Shown here: piece after piece, positions 1 through 12,384 of the stretch
How positions within the stretch are numbered: the stretch's first letter is position 1
Layout: the number at the start of each line of letters is the position of its first letter
Assembly (NCBI GenBank): GCA_020284085.1
Contig: JACEVL010000130.1
Span: 1,545,908-1,609,907, forward strand
Source: Aporrectodea caliginosa
Lineage: Eukaryota; Annelida; Clitellata; Crassiclitellata; Lumbricidae
Direction of reading: 5' to 3'
DNA length: 64,000 bases
Notes under the pieces: generated by a model
Told to the model about the DNA's origin: nothing
Database searches by the model: none
Seen by the model: the letters and a program-made list of their open reading frames with translations, nothing else
Program-made: the position numbers and the translations under genes

Positions 1-500
1 ATTATTGGTCTTTGACACTCAACGTGTTTCGCTGGTAATGCTCGTACTGATCGGTTTAAACCGGTCTTTAAGTGTTGTAAAATAATTCACCGATGAATCC
101 ATAAATGTAGACCTCTGTTCTTCTGTGTCAGACGATTCGAATGAACTTTTAAGTACCTCATAAAAGCGCCTACTCTGCGCCAACCTAAATGATGTTAAAG
201 TAATTAAAAACAAAGAGTTAATCAATAGCCTATATGTGTTAATAGTGCTCAGATGACTAGAAGTCATTCACCACTGACGAGCACCCGCGCCCAACGGATG
301 GAATCCCATCCATAATTGTTATATTATATTATATATTATATATTATATTATAACTGATGCCTTAATTCAGTCTGACACCCTCGTGTACAAAGCATCTCCC
401 ATCCTACTCATCATCCACTGTTACACTTTAACTTGAGTCAGAGCCGATTCTCTCTTCGTTCAGCATCAGTTGGAAAGACTTAGTGTTGGCCTCTATGAAC

Positions 501-530
501 TTTGCTTCGGGTAGGCCTACCCGAAGCAAA
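501..530. repeat. 30-bp perfect palindrome
   Basis: Arms TTTGCTTCGGGTAGG and its exact reverse complement meet without a spacer, so all 30 bases are self-complementary. The centre is the octamer TAGGCCTA that recurs through the window. It sits about 310 bp upstream of the CRE of the SLC25A3 promoter. Function unknown; it could extrude a cruciform or be the relic of an inverted duplication. Confidence 0.9.
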
Positions 531-838
531 AGATTGCACCAAAAGATATAATATTATAATATTCTAGGTTAAGTAGGCCCTATACTATAGAGAATTGAAA
601 ACAGTTGAGTTTGTTTTTCTGCATTAGCGAAAGGCAACCGGAATTTATTGATATAGGTCTAGACGCAGCGCTGACGAATAATACAATCCGGTGCAATGCG
701 CTTAGTTTTCAAGTGGCCCTTTAAACTTTTCAGATTACGACTGAGAATATGACTCGCGTTTACACTTCTAAACTACAGATCCAACCACTGACTGGATTCA
801 ACCACTAGAGTGCGCTAGACGGTCATTGTAAAACTGAG

Positions 839-924
839 TGACGTCATGAATGGCTCGTTGAGATCAACTTAAATGCGTTCTTTCGGGTCACGTGGCTTGT
901 CTTCTCCTTCTAAGTCGGCGAGAG
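839..924 (+). promoter_or_regulatory. SLC25A3: SLC25A3 promoter core and 5'UTR exon
   Basis: A perfect CRE (TGACGTCA, 839-846) lies about 40 bp upstream of a CACGTG E-box (889-894). A pyrimidine-rich stretch (about 897-910) that could hold the transcription start follows. A consensus donor AGAG|GTGAGT ends the non-coding exon at 924. CREB/ATF and USF/MYC-type sites are common at nuclear genes for mitochondrial proteins. No TATA box is evident. The exact start site is inferred, not seen. Confidence 0.6.
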
Positions 925-1053
925 GTGAGTGTCGTGATGGAGTCTCTTCATATTTTGCCGGTTTATTCTTCTAAAATGGCCTTAGTTACGGCAAAATTGA
1001 ACTATATGTGGTGCTGATACGTTTCTTGTGCATTTGATCATTCCAGATACAAA

Positions 1054-1195
1054 ATGTCGAGATCAATTAGTGATCTGGTGAGGAGCAATCCTTTCGCCAG
1101 TCCTTTCGCACAGGCTCAGTGTGAGGGAGTCGGAGGCGGCCTCAAAGTCAACGAGACGAGGACGGTAGCGGCTCTGGCGGCCGACACTGGCAAAG
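1054..1195 (+). CDS. SLC25A3: SLC25A3 shared N-terminal coding exon
   Basis: The exon begins at 1047 after the acceptor TTCCAG, with ATG at 1054, and ends AAAG|GTACA at 1195 in phase 1. It encodes the 47-residue leader preceding the first carrier repeat, Ser/Arg-rich at the start. It is the only leader I can find for both downstream cassettes. The open frame continues to 1260, but the donor and the family alignment place the exon end at 1195. Confidence 0.85.
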
Positions 1196-4100
1196 GTACA
1201 TTTAAGAGATTTTCTAAGTGTCTAAGAAAGATAGAATATCAGAAATTTTATTCGTGTTAGACGGTTCTTCGATTTAAATGTGAGGTTTGCTGTAAAACGA
1301 GGATCGATCGCTAGCACTTTGTGTTGACTTCAAGGTCAACTCATCATCGGGGACAAGCCTTGATCGTTGCCAATAACCGACATCGTATCGTCATAATTAT
1401 GGGAACACTGTTGAAGTATTACACATAATATGGAGCTGAAAATCTAAAAAATTGGTAATTTATAGGCTTCGAAATTAACTAGTGCACATGTAATTAGCAG
1501 GGGATTAAGAGTGACAGATGGCAGTTACATGAAATATTAGTAATACAAGTACACAGTGAGATGAGTAAAGATCTACTCAAGTATGTTTTGTCTGTATTCG
1601 TGACCTTGAGAGCAAATTCAATGAGTTTTATGTGATGGTCTTCATATATCGATCTAGCACTGACCGGAATTTGTGACTGGTTTTTATGGTTTGAAAAGAC
1701 AAGTCAAGTGATCTGTGATTGGCTCTTAAAGCATAAAAAGTTGCTAGATAGTTAGGTTCGGTGTTCTAATTATCGAATGGTAGATATTTCTGCGTCTGTT
1801 AGTAAATACAGATGGGTAAGCATTTAGGTATTAGTTTCTCTGACCAATGACAAGGTTTGTCTGATGCTATGGACCTTTTGACCTTTTGTTATTGCAGTTT
1901 AAGGCATAGAGAAGCAATGGTGTTTGTGTTATAGTTTACTGGTTTTGAGTAATTTTATATAGTGATGTGAGGCGGAAAAATTGTCCGGAAAATTTTGGAA
2001 AATTTCCAGTGTTTTTTTCCGGAAAATTTCCGGATATTTTTCCATCAATATAATATTACTAAATAACAATTTAAATTTTAAATGCATAATAATGTTTAAA
2101 CATCACTCACTCTAAACTGTCTTATGTAGTTATAACTGATACTTTTATTCAATAGATGGCACTGTTAGAGCTTACTGTTCAGTGTGTTCACAAGGCTCAA
2201 CAACGACAATACATTTAGAAATTAATTGCAATTAAACTTCACTGTTAATTTAAAAAAAATATTTTTACGATTTAGTCTATTTTAGTTATGAAAATATGAG
2301 ACAAAAGCGGCAATGATTCAGTAGTATTACAGACACCATTTTAATACTGCAACAGATTAATTCTTATGATTAATTCTTATGAGGCCTATAATAACGCCAA
2401 TCATCGTCGATATGACGGCATCGTTAAATAAACGATATTAAGTAAGGCCTATAATACAATTATTTTATGTCTGAAAATATAATGTTATTGCCATTGCGGT
2501 CTGACACTAATCTACAGAACGCTAGTCTATTTTCAAATCTGCTTTTCTTGGAAAGTAGCAAAATAAGGTGTTTTTTAGTTTAATTGTTTGTCTATGAGCT
2601 GTTGCCTTCTGTGAGTGGTGTGTTGACTAAGGCAAAGCTGACTAGTAGCTGAGCAGCTGACGAAATGTCAAATTGCCAGACAGTATATACTGATAGTTTA
2701 TAACACTAACAACTTATCAAACTAGGCTACTCTAGCCTGAACCACTAATAAACAGTCTTTTATGTTTATTTTAATTCTTTTAAGGTGAATGTTGCCCACA
2801 TTGACAGAATACTGTAAATAAAAGGAACTTAAAAAACATAAATTTTCAAGTGCCGTCTCAGACTGAAAATCTGAGTTAAATGTATTTTTCCGGTTCTCCG
2901 GAAAATTTTCCGCAAAATACTTTTCCGGAAAAGCTACATCACTAATTTTATATAACAAACCTTTGTGTTTGAGATCAATTTCTCACCTTGAGAATTAAGC
3001 ATCAGATGTTTATATGTGTTTGTATCAATTTTCCTTCATGGGGCTTAGTAAAAGGATTGTATTTAATGCAAGGTCTGATTCACTTTGGCTGTCTTATTGA
3101 AAACAATTCCTTTTGGACCTAATGGACCTTGACCTTTGCTAGATTTAAGAAATTATGTAATGCTTCATTTTTGTTTTCATTTAAAATATATGAGTGCTTT
3201 ATATATTTGTATTAAATATAGTTTTCGCCTATGTGCATTATTCAGGCTAAAAGTATTGTTGCATGGTACAAAAATGAATTTTCTAGATGGTTTCTAATTT
3301 TACCTGAAACATGGTAATCTTTCACTTATGGCTCCAGTAACCCAGTAATTTGTGAACATGCTGGCCTCAGATTATGAAAGAAAATGGAGCACTGCACGCG
3401 AAGCAGAAATTGTACAATAAAAATATGAGTAGGCTATGTAACAGTAGCATAATGAGTTTATCAGAATATTTGGTTCATATAAATGATGAAATTGGGTGAG
3501 TTCTCACAAGAAAATACTCTGTAAAACTACTGATATGATGGAAACAATCACAATTTGTTCCAAATTGTCATTTCAATTTGTGTTTGTACTTGTGTGTGCA
3601 TACTTCCACACATTGTCAACGTTTTGTATTCCATTTGTATTGCACCTTGACATTGGGATCTATGACGTTGGGATCTATGACGGTGTGTTCATGCAAGTAA
3701 ATGGATGCATGAATATGCTAATCTTTATATGCTCTTCATCTATGGAGTGTGGTGTGATTTCCTGTAGTTGAGTACTTGTTTCTTAATTTTTAATGTGCAG
3801 TGCTCTGTTTCTCTCACAAGCCGGGTTGGCCATATTGTGTGACCGTTGTGAAGTTTGTCATTGTATTAATGTGCAGTTGAATTTACTTGTTAGTATTGAA
3901 CTGTAATCTGTATCTACTTATTCTGGGTATGGTTTGCCAAAGAGTTGGACCTGTTCTAGTCGACAAGTGTTTATTAGTGGTCCACCTGTTCGAGCTCTTC
4001 AATAACTTTTTATTTGGGTTGCTCTATGTAATTTTGACCTTGACTTGAGGCTTTCATCTTAGCACCTTGGTCTTCTGTTTTGACAGACTTGCCTTTCTTG

Positions 4101-7100
4101 AAATTGACCTGACATTGCCTTAGGTCTGAATTTATTTGCCATTGGTTTATAATTCTGTGTATATTAGACACAAACACCATAGAAGTTTATGTTTATTATG
4201 TTTATCTTAAGCTTTGCTTATGCTTTATGTAGCACATTTGCTGTTTATGGTTTGTAGAGATTTTGTACTTTCTGCTGCTTTTTTCTTGTAATTTTATCGA
4301 TTCGTGATACTGATTATACATTTTGTTGCAAGGTTATAAACAAAACCCTTGACCTTCCATGAAGAAATTTTCAATGCTTCACGTTGTAATGTTACCACCT
4401 TTGGAAAGGGCAGTTGATCTTTTGAACTGTCTATTAGCTTGCATTGGCTTACACCATCCTCTTAATTAAGTTTTAATTTTTTTCATAAAATGTAGTATAT
4501 TCCATGCAAGTCATTAGCATTGAAGATATTTCTCCCAGCACTGCTTCAGTGAACAAGCCACTTAGTTTTTACATTAAACCACTACAGGTAGTAGAAGGAA
4601 ACCACTTTTAATCTTTGCACTAAAGGTGAATTTTGAAAAGTTTTCTTGGTGTTAGTCTGATTACGTAGTGTGTTTTATAAACGTGTGTGGAGGAAAGGCA
4701 CAATGTTACACACCTGTTAATGTGATAAAAAAAGTGTTGCGATATAAAGAATCGGTGCGGAAATGAAGAATTTGTGCGCGAAGAAGATTTCGATTTGTTT
4801 CAGAAGGCAAACCTAATGACAGTCAGGTACCAACAGTACCAAATATTGTGTGGTTTATTGCTGGTAGGCTGCATGATTTCATAGTGCATGCGCTGTCAGC
4901 TTCAGTTTCTTTATTATTATTTTTTATTGTTAATCTAATATTTGTTTATATGCTAAATTATGAACTCACCTTAAACACGTGGGTAGCTAGAAAAGATCAT
5001 TTTTCAGTTGTTTGAGAAATGAGAAAAAGAGAACGGTTTCACTCAGCTGTATGTAGCGAGTTGATGTAGATGTAGTAAATTTGGGGAACAGACATGTTCC
5101 CCCACACTAGTACAAATTCCCTCATTTTGCAAAGCCCAAATATGCCCCCATTTCTGTGATAAAGTCCATTTATTCTTTGTTCGCATGAATCATGATTAAA
5201 CTTACTGATGATGGAAATTTCCCCAAGAAATATGATTAGACTCACTGTTTTTAATTGAATGATCAACACATCGGATGTCCTCGTTTCTGCATGAAATATA
5301 GGCTAAAATTCAGTGAATTCTGTAGATGTGCAGCAATCTGTGAAAAGGCATGGAATGCACTTGTCGTTTTTTTTTTAAGTTGGGACAAGCAGCTGGTCAA
5401 AGGAATCAGATCTGTAAGTTTTCCTCATGGGTTTAAATGTGAGTGTCATGCAACACCAGCAGTGTGGCTCAGTGATAGACCATGAAGTGCCTTTGTATGC
5501 AAGGATATCAACTGTAAACTTTAGTTGGAAACGATGATTAGTGTAGTTTTAAAGATATTAAGTCTCTAATTGGAGAACAAGATGAGCAGCAGCATACAGC
5601 ACGAAACGTAAGAGTCAAAGACAGGGAGGAGTAAAGCAGACTATTGAATGCATGATAAGACAATGGGGAATGGACAAAACGTGCTGTTTGAAACAGAAAA
5701 TGCAGTTCCGTATTTTGAATGAGTATTTAATGTTTACTTTTAATATCAAGTAACAGGTTTGAAAATGAAGTATTGTCATTGTGTGAAGTATTCTACTAAC
5801 GGTGTGATATTTATATGGATAATATTTGAAAGTTCTACAGTTGTTTTGTTCTCATCGCTGTGTTTTCATTTTGTTTTTACTCGTCAAACTTCTTTTCGAG
5901 ATTCTGAAACTGCATGTTGACTTGAAGAGCATGTATTTACCAATTTTGTTTCTGTCACTAAATTGTAATAAGAATTACTTGGAGTTTTTTTAATGGAAAC
6001 CTAGAAATTTCAAACAAATGTGAAGCGAACAATTGTAAAAGAAACTGTTGCAGATCAGCTATTGAGAGTTTCCAGATGTGAAGCTTGCTGTCGTCTACGC
6101 GCATGGAAAGTATTGGTATCCTGCGAAGTGGAGTGAAAGACCGTGACAGTTTTAGAAAGTTCACTTTACAGTAGTCTGAGTACTTGTCACAGCTGTGCAT
6201 TGTACACCTGAACCTCCTTGTAACGTGCTTGTTTATAATACGAATTTGGATCTACTGAATATGTACGGTAAAATAATTAGGGATCCCAAATTTTATTTGA
6301 TTTTAGGTGCATCCTGAATTTACAAGGAGGTTCCAGTGTATGTTAATTTGTGGAAATCAACAGATTTATCATCAGAATCATTTTGCACAAAATATTATAA
6401 CTTAATTTAGGTTGGGAGTATTACATTAGTATAACTGCTGAATAACCGAATTGGCAAAATTTATTTTGAATTTTGGTAATCAGGTTTGTTTGTTTTGTGG
6501 AGTTCTCTTTTAAAAAAATGTTCAAAACTACTCTTGTGTATAAGTTTATAAGCTACCAGAGATGGGTAACTAATCGATTAGATTCGAATCGGTTAACAAC
6601 AAACGATTAGACAAACTTCTAATTCTAATTGATTAGCTACTACCGTATATACTCGACTACAAGTCGAGAAATTTAAGTCTATTTCAGGATGACGAAAATG
6701 GTCTTCGACTTATACTTGAGAGGCAAAATTAACCCCAAATAGACGGAAGATTTTCGGACCGAATATTCAGCATTACGATAATGGACTTAAAAATTAAACC
6801 CTCAGTTTACTTTAGTTGTCTTTGTTTTACATCGTTTTTCACGTAAAATCACATTTCAACACGTAACTAACGGACTACATATAGATCAAAACTAAATATT
6901 CTTGTCTTATAATGTTATTATATACTTCTACGATCTATTACGTGCATCGAAAGCGAATTCCTTTATTATCACTTGCTTAGGCCGCCAAAAGACATCAAAT
7001 ATCAAGCTATAGGCCTACATGGTGTCAGAACCGAAGAGTACGGACGCAAATAAGGCGATTCAATTCGTTTTATATCAAATCTTTCCAAAAGTCCTGTATA

Positions 7101-10100
7101 TATCTGTAGTTTTGCGCAAAGCATTTATTACTTTGGAAGTTCTTAGTTTTAATAATTATAATAAAATAAGTACCAATACTTACCAAAATGAGCGAATTGA
7201 AGAGGAAGTGAGTCTCATACGAAGTTGGCTTTAAGTTGAAAGTTGTGGAGTATGCTGAACTTCATGGAAATTCGAATACCATGCACGAGTATGATAAACT
7301 GTTCGGGGAATCAGATGATGATGAAGAGTTTGAAGGATTTTAAATTACTTTTTGTTTGTTTAAGGTTGAATCTATTATTATTAATATAATTATCATGAAC
7401 TTGAATTTTTAGTCACATACTACATTTTAATTTCACTACATTGAAGATGCTTCCCTTACTTATTAAATTTATTATACAAACCGGAAGCACTGAACGGAAG
7501 TTACCCATTTGCACTCACATGCTGTTTATATTATTAGAAATAATTTTTCAAACATAATTTTATTAGATTTTGCGTATTTTAGAAGTTTGTTTAATCACTA
7601 AAAAGTGTTAAACATAACTCGTTTTTGATTTTTATGGGTTCGACTTATAGTCGAGCCGTCGATTTTGGACGCTATTTTTTTCCGAAAAGTACACTTCGAC
7701 TTATACTTGAATCGACTTATAGTCGAGTATATACGGTAAATTTTGCTAATTCTAATTGATTAGGAAATTTCAGTACCTAATTCTAATCAATTAGCATTTT
7801 AACTAATCATGCCTATCTCTAAGCTACCAGTGTGTCATTGTTAAATTAACATTCTAACTGTGTGTTCCTTGTTGTATTCCTTGCCTGGAAATGAAATACT
7901 TGAACCATAAAGTGTAATGTACTTTGCTGTTGAGTAAACTGGTGGTTTGAAACATGCTAACATGGGTTATATCTGTTTCTCCTATTTTATTTCCAATTGC
8001 CATGTAGCTTGTGCCGAAACTGCTGATTCTAACTCATCTTCTTTCTACAATTGCTTCGAATGCCCCCTGAGTGTCCGATTCCTATCCTCTTGATGCATGC
8101 ATGTGTTCCCCTTCACTGACATACTGTTGCTGAATAGGGCTTATATACATTAGATAGTGCTTGGACATTTTACCCAGATATTCAATTACAATGTTAGGTT
8201 TAATTTGATTTAGAGAATTTATTTTATTCTGTTGTGACTTTCTTACATAGAAACTAAATAGTAACAATGTTGTGATTTTAAACTGATTGGGTATAGGGTA
8301 ACAACTGATGTCTGCATCAATTTAAGTTTTTACTTACATTTGTGAGATAAGAAATTTACCATTATCATATTTTAGCGATTTGAGGTCACAGTTCTTTGTA
8401 ATGGGAAATTGTCAGGGCATATAGATGAGCCTGTTAATAGTGACTGTATTTTGCTGTGGTCTTTGTTTCGTTTAGAATCATACAGCTGTGAATATGGTTC
8501 TTCGAAGTACTACGCCCTGTGCGGCCTCGGTGGCATACTTAGCTGTGGCATAACACACACGGCTGTTGTGCCTCTGGATCTGGTAAAATGCCGGATACAA
8601 GTCAATCCTGACAAGTACGGAAACCTCATCAGAGGTTTTAAAGTGTCTGTGGCGGAGTCTGGGATGAGGGAGCTTGGAAAAGGCTGGGCACCTACGGCTT
8701 TTGGCTACTCTGCACAGGGCCTCTGCAAATTTGGACTCTATGAAGTGTTCAAGCATGTCTATGCTGATCTTATTGGTGAAGTTAGTATTCTCTGCTTTTC
8801 TTCCTGTTTACTTGTGTAACCTACTAGTTGTAACTGCCTTTGTGACATTGTAATTTAGCCAATGTGAGTAATGCACCAGAACCTCCATATTATGAGTCAT
8901 TCGGCTATATTCCATAGCCAGATTGAATTTTGATTCTACACCGGGCTAGTTTTTTATGAGACTGCATAATGAAGTGGCATTACAAGACTATATTTGAAAT
9001 TTTAGTGTTGATTGGTGTATTTAAGTATTAATGACAATTTAAAGTATATCTTTGAATAGCTGATAATAAATGCATTTTGTTTATGGTCTGCTTACTGAGT
9101 GGAGGCAGTTGTTACTTTGTATATCTGATTAATTCTTGGTAGTATTATCATTCAATACATTGTATTTGATGAATGCGGTTTCCTGTCACTGTTAGCGTTC
9201 AGTCCCACTACTGGCATAATGCTGTGGATTATGAAAAATTGCAATGGGAATGGTAGTTAAAGAAAATGATGTAATACTTAACCTTACACGTTATTATGCC
9301 CATGATCTGACTGTCTGCCACTTAAGTTTTACCTTGGATTTGGTTGTCTGAAAATCTTGCTGTTTTGAAATTTAGGAAAACTCTTACCAGTGGAGAACAT
9401 CGCTGTATTTGGCTGCTAGCGCTTCAGCTGAATTCTTTGCAGACATTGCCCTGTGTCCGATGGAGGCAGTTAAAGTGCGAATTCAGACGCAGCCTGGGTT
9501 TGCCAGAACTCTGAGGGAAGGTGCACCCAAGATATTCCAAGAGGAAGGAATTTGGGGGTAAGACTGCAACAGTCGTACTGATAACGATATTAATAATAAC
9601 AAATAATATTGATAAATTTGTGTTTGTTGTTTTTATTATTAGACACTAATGTTCTGCTTGCCAGTTTATTTACTTCAAAGAAAAGAAAAGAAGTTTTTTT
9701 GTATACTTGACTAACAGAAATAGAAGCCTGATAGCTTAACGGAATATTATGCTTAAATCGTGGCCACTGTTTCATTATTTCATTTGTGTTTTTTCATATT
9801 GTACTTCTATGAATGTAGAAAAGCAAATTTCTAAAAGTGAAAGTTCTTGTTGGTGATTGCAGTACATGGTTGACCCGTTAGTGACGAGTGTGTACTAAAA
9901 TGTCTGGGAAACTAAGGCAGCTCATCGTTAAAGGCTTAACTTGAGATATGTTGTTAAATCCATAGCTTAAAATGAGAACTATTTAGTTGATTTAGCCTGT
10001 TGAATGTTAAAGATGAGCTATAAGTTTAAGTAATTGTGTGTTGTCAATTTTTCTTTACTTTTGTATAATAAATGCTTTTAACGTGCTTGTTACTCATGCT

Positions 10101-11668
10101 TATTTTTAAAGCGTGCATGTTGTTAATTCTTAGTTTCTACAAAGGAATTGTTCCACTGTGGGGTCGTCAGATTCCATACACGATGATGAAGTTTGCTTGC
10201 TTTGAACGTACAGTTGAGGCTCTATACAAATATGTTGTTCCAAAGCCAAGATCTGAATGCAGCAAGCCAGAGCAGCTTATTGTCACATTTGTTGCCGGTT
10301 ACATTGGTAAGTATGGTGGCTTGTTACTGAGCTCAACTTCATGCATTTTATATTAGCTGTACTGTGTTTACAAGGCTAAGAGAACTGTTTTTTAATTTAT
10401 GTTAGGCATGTTATAGTATTGCAGATTTAGGGTGAATTGATGTTTGGATTTCTATTAATGCTCACATTTGTACAATACTGATTGGAACAGTGATCCTCGA
10501 CCCAGGAATTAAGGGAAATAGCTTTGTACCAATTTATATTAGGGCTATTTATACTTGTGGTAAAGAGCATTAGACTAAAGCCATTGGTCCTTGCAGTAGA
10601 AAACATAAAAGAAGAGTAAATTCTTTGATGTGGTCACTGATTGATATTCTCATCATGTTTTGCATAAAAGGAGACTTGAAGCTAGTGTTCCTAAAACCTA
10701 AATTTTCAAAAACCAGATTTAGTGCAAGATGCAAATGATGGTATAGTCGAAATATTTGCTGCTTACATTATAATAACGTGATGAAATGTGTTGCTATTTT
10801 TCAGCTGGTGTCTTCTGTGCTATCGTATCTCATCCAGCTGACACTATTGTTTCAAAGTTGAACCAGGCAAAAGGAAGCAGCTTTATCACTATTGGCAAGA
10901 ACCTAGGTTTCTGGGGTAAGCAACACTGTTAGCACAAGTAATGGGAAAGCCTCGAATTACATGCAATTTATTATGTAGAGTGATTTAGTGAGGGCTTTGG
11001 TTAAGCAATAGTTATTAATAGTTATTAAAAGCAATGATTCACTTTTACCTCTTGGCGTTTTCTCTTGCTTAACAGAAATGACTGGCATGTGCTGTTTATC
11101 TGTCTTATCTGAATTTGCAATATAGGTGTTTCATTAAAGCCTGTATCTTAGATATCATCTTCAGTCAGCTAGTTGTGATTTCCTTTGTTGGATACAGAAG
11201 CATTAAGAAGTCGATTCTGTAGCACATTTAACCTTGCAAGGTCAACAGGTAGGCTTTGGTACTTTGGAGTGTGAGTGTGTGCAAAGGGGATGGGAAGGAT
11301 AATGCCTAACACGGACAAGCGGGATGGAGGGAGCCAAAGTAGGTCTTTTTGGGAATGTCTTTTATGGACAATCTGTTAGCTGAAATTACATTATTATTAT
11401 TTAACTAAAAAAATTGCAAATGAGCAAAATATCAATTTTCTTTTTAGGATGCTTTAACTGTTTTAGCATAAATGTTATTGATCAGTATTTTTTTTACTTT
11501 GCAGGCATGTGGAAGGGTCTTACTCCAAGAATCATCATGATCGGTACTCTGACTGCCCTGCAGTGGTTCATCTATGATTCCGTTAAGGTCTACTTCCGTA
11601 TGCCACGCCCTCCTCCGCCAGAGATGCCAGAATCACTCAAGAAGAAGTTGGAAGCGCAGAAGCAATAA
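1054..11668 (+). CDS. SLC25A3: Mitochondrial phosphate carrier, isoform with cassette 1 (exons 1054-1195, 8476-8780, 9376-9557, 10134-10306, 10805-10915, 11505-11668)
   Basis: Six exons join in frame into a 358-residue protein, close to the 361-362 residues of human SLC25A3. The family imports inorganic phosphate with protons (or exchanges it for hydroxyl) across the inner mitochondrial membrane for ATP synthesis. The protein shows the three mitochondrial-carrier repeats with their signature motifs: [20 protein letters not shown] and PADTIVSKL. Family-typical blocks include [39 protein letters not shown] and the C-terminal [15 protein letters not shown]. The start is the first ATG after the acceptor at 1046; its N-terminus (RSNPFASPF) resembles the vertebrate RANPFNTP segment. 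All introns are GT...AG and phases match. The CDS ends TAA at 11666-11668. Cassette 1 looks fully functional. Its first exon resembles vertebrate alternative exon 3B ([16 protein letters not shown]). Introns carry hAT and pogo-like elements. Confidence 0.95.
1960..2944. mobile_element. hAT-type non-autonomous element
   Basis: The element starts TAGTGATGT and ends ACATCACTA. It is flanked by perfect 8-bp direct repeats ATTTTATA (1952-1959 and 2945-2952), the hAT target-site signature. GGAAAA-rich subterminal blocks are inverted at the two ends. There is no transposase; the interior is AT-rich. It lies in the first long intron of SLC25A3. Confidence 0.85.
6558..7820. mobile_element. hAT-type MITE, interrupted
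   Basis: Ends AGAGATGGGTAAC and (complement) AGAGATAGGCATG are flanked by perfect 8-bp repeats AAGCTACC (6550-6557 and 7821-7828). The arms are rich in CTAATTGATTAG-type repeats. A pogo-like element occupies most of the interior; without it the MITE would be only about 170 bp. Confidence 0.85.
6643..7736 (+). mobile_element. Pogo/Tigger-like DNA transposon, internally deleted
   Basis: Inverted ends CCGTATATACTCGACTA/C lie inside TA dinucleotides (6641-6642, 7737-7738). Around 7188-7280 a broken frame reads [19 protein letters not shown], like the N-terminal helix-turn-helix of pogo/Tigger transposases. Near 7284-7340 a tail [17 protein letters not shown] resembles their acidic C-terminus. 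The catalytic core is gone. It is inserted inside the hAT MITE at 6558-7820, so it is the younger insertion. Confidence 0.8.
8476..8780 (+). CDS. SLC25A3: SLC25A3 cassette 1, exon encoding carrier repeat 1 (3B-like)
   Basis: The acceptor is CGTTTAG|AA and the donor GGTGAA|GTTAGT. The exon starts with two bases completing a codon with the leader exon and ends in phase 0. It encodes residues about 48-149: helices 1 and 2 with the signature PLDLVKCR and the block [26 protein letters not shown] and THTAVVPLD match the vertebrate 3B alternative exon rather than 3A. Confidence 0.95.
9376..9557 (+). CDS. SLC25A3: SLC25A3 cassette 1, exon encoding start of repeat 2
   Basis: Acceptor TTTAG|GAAAAC, donor TGGGG|GTAAG. 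It encodes [20 protein letters not shown] followed by the second signature [14 protein letters not shown]. Length 182 nt, identical to its counterpart in cassette 2. Confidence 0.95.
10134..10306 (+). CDS. SLC25A3: SLC25A3 cassette 1, exon encoding end of repeat 2 and start of repeat 3
   Basis: Acceptor TTCTTAG|TTTC, donor ACATTG|GTAAG. It encodes [20 protein letters not shown], then the [19 protein letters not shown] linker and the start of helix 5. Length 173 nt, as in cassette 2. Confidence 0.95.
10805..10915 (+). CDS. SLC25A3: SLC25A3 cassette 1, exon encoding third carrier signature
   Basis: Acceptor TTTTTCAG|CTGG, donor TTCTGGG|GTAAGC. It encodes [20 protein letters not shown], containing the third-repeat signature PADTIVSK, and the matrix-side linker up to GFWG. 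Length 111 nt. Confidence 0.95.
11505..11668 (+). CDS. SLC25A3: SLC25A3 cassette 1, last coding exon
   Basis: Acceptor TTTGCAG|GC. It encodes [20 protein letters not shown] (helix 6), then [19 protein letters not shown] and the lysine-rich C-terminus, ending with TAA at 11666. The 3'UTR runs to about 12.38 kb. Confidence 0.95.
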
Positions 11669-12350
11669 AACGCTGTTGCATGAAAATCTAACAAAATCTC
11701 TACAGATTGCTGCATTGTAGGCATTTGAGGCCACTTAAGTGCTCTAGTTTAAAGTGCCCAGCATAAACTTTGTTTATAAAAATGGAACTTAGATAGGTAT
11801 TCTGATCTGAGGAAGAACTTTAAATATAATGGAAATTCAATATTCGGTTTAATAGAAAATGAATGCTAGAAATCGTAAATTTGGTGTTGCTAGACAATGA
11901 GCATTGCCTGGACTTCATAAATATTAGTTTGATGTATTAGAACTGGAGAATAAACGACTTGTTTGATCTGTTTTGCTTATGTTTAAATTATAATAAGGTA
12001 ACTGAATGCTGTAGCATGTGGAAAGACAGGACCATTTTGATTTATCAACTGGTTGGAATGATCTGATTAATGTTTTGCAGACATAACAGTGTAGTATCAT
12101 GTAGTATTTTGCAGCCGTTATTTGACTATGCTAAGCAAAGCAGAATTGTTTCCATCTGAATAGAGTGTCGGGCTTTTGCATTTCAGTGACTTATATTAAG
12201 GAGCAAACGCAATTTCCATCTTTTGTAGATGTATAAAGAGCAGGGTGGTAAGATGTCCTGCCATCATTGTTTCTACACATGTTCTGTTCTCTCCATGCTA
12301 CTAAATTGTGCTGTTGACCTCACAACATGTTTTCAAAGTGTATTTGTGTC

Positions 12351-12356
12351 AATAAA
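12351..12356 (+). terminator. SLC25A3: Polyadenylation signal of cassette 1
   Basis: AATAAA about 680 nt after the cassette 1 stop codon, followed by a T/G-rich stretch (TCTTCTTTTGTTGTGTG). Cleavage is therefore expected near 12.37 kb, giving cassette 1 its own transcript end before cassette 2 starts. Confidence 0.7.
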
Positions 12357-12384
12357 ACATTATAATGGTCTCTTCTTTTGTTGT

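Noticed and set aside
1196..1260. Continuation of the leader frame to a stop at 1260
   Set aside because: The donor AAAG|GTACA and in-phase joining to the carrier exons show that this is intron.
2722..2958. 78-codon minus-strand frame
   Set aside because: Lies inside the hAT element at 1960-2944 and shows no transposase similarity.
8478..8756. 92-codon minus-strand open frame
   Set aside because: Exact antisense of the SLC25A3 repeat-1 exon; no independent signal.
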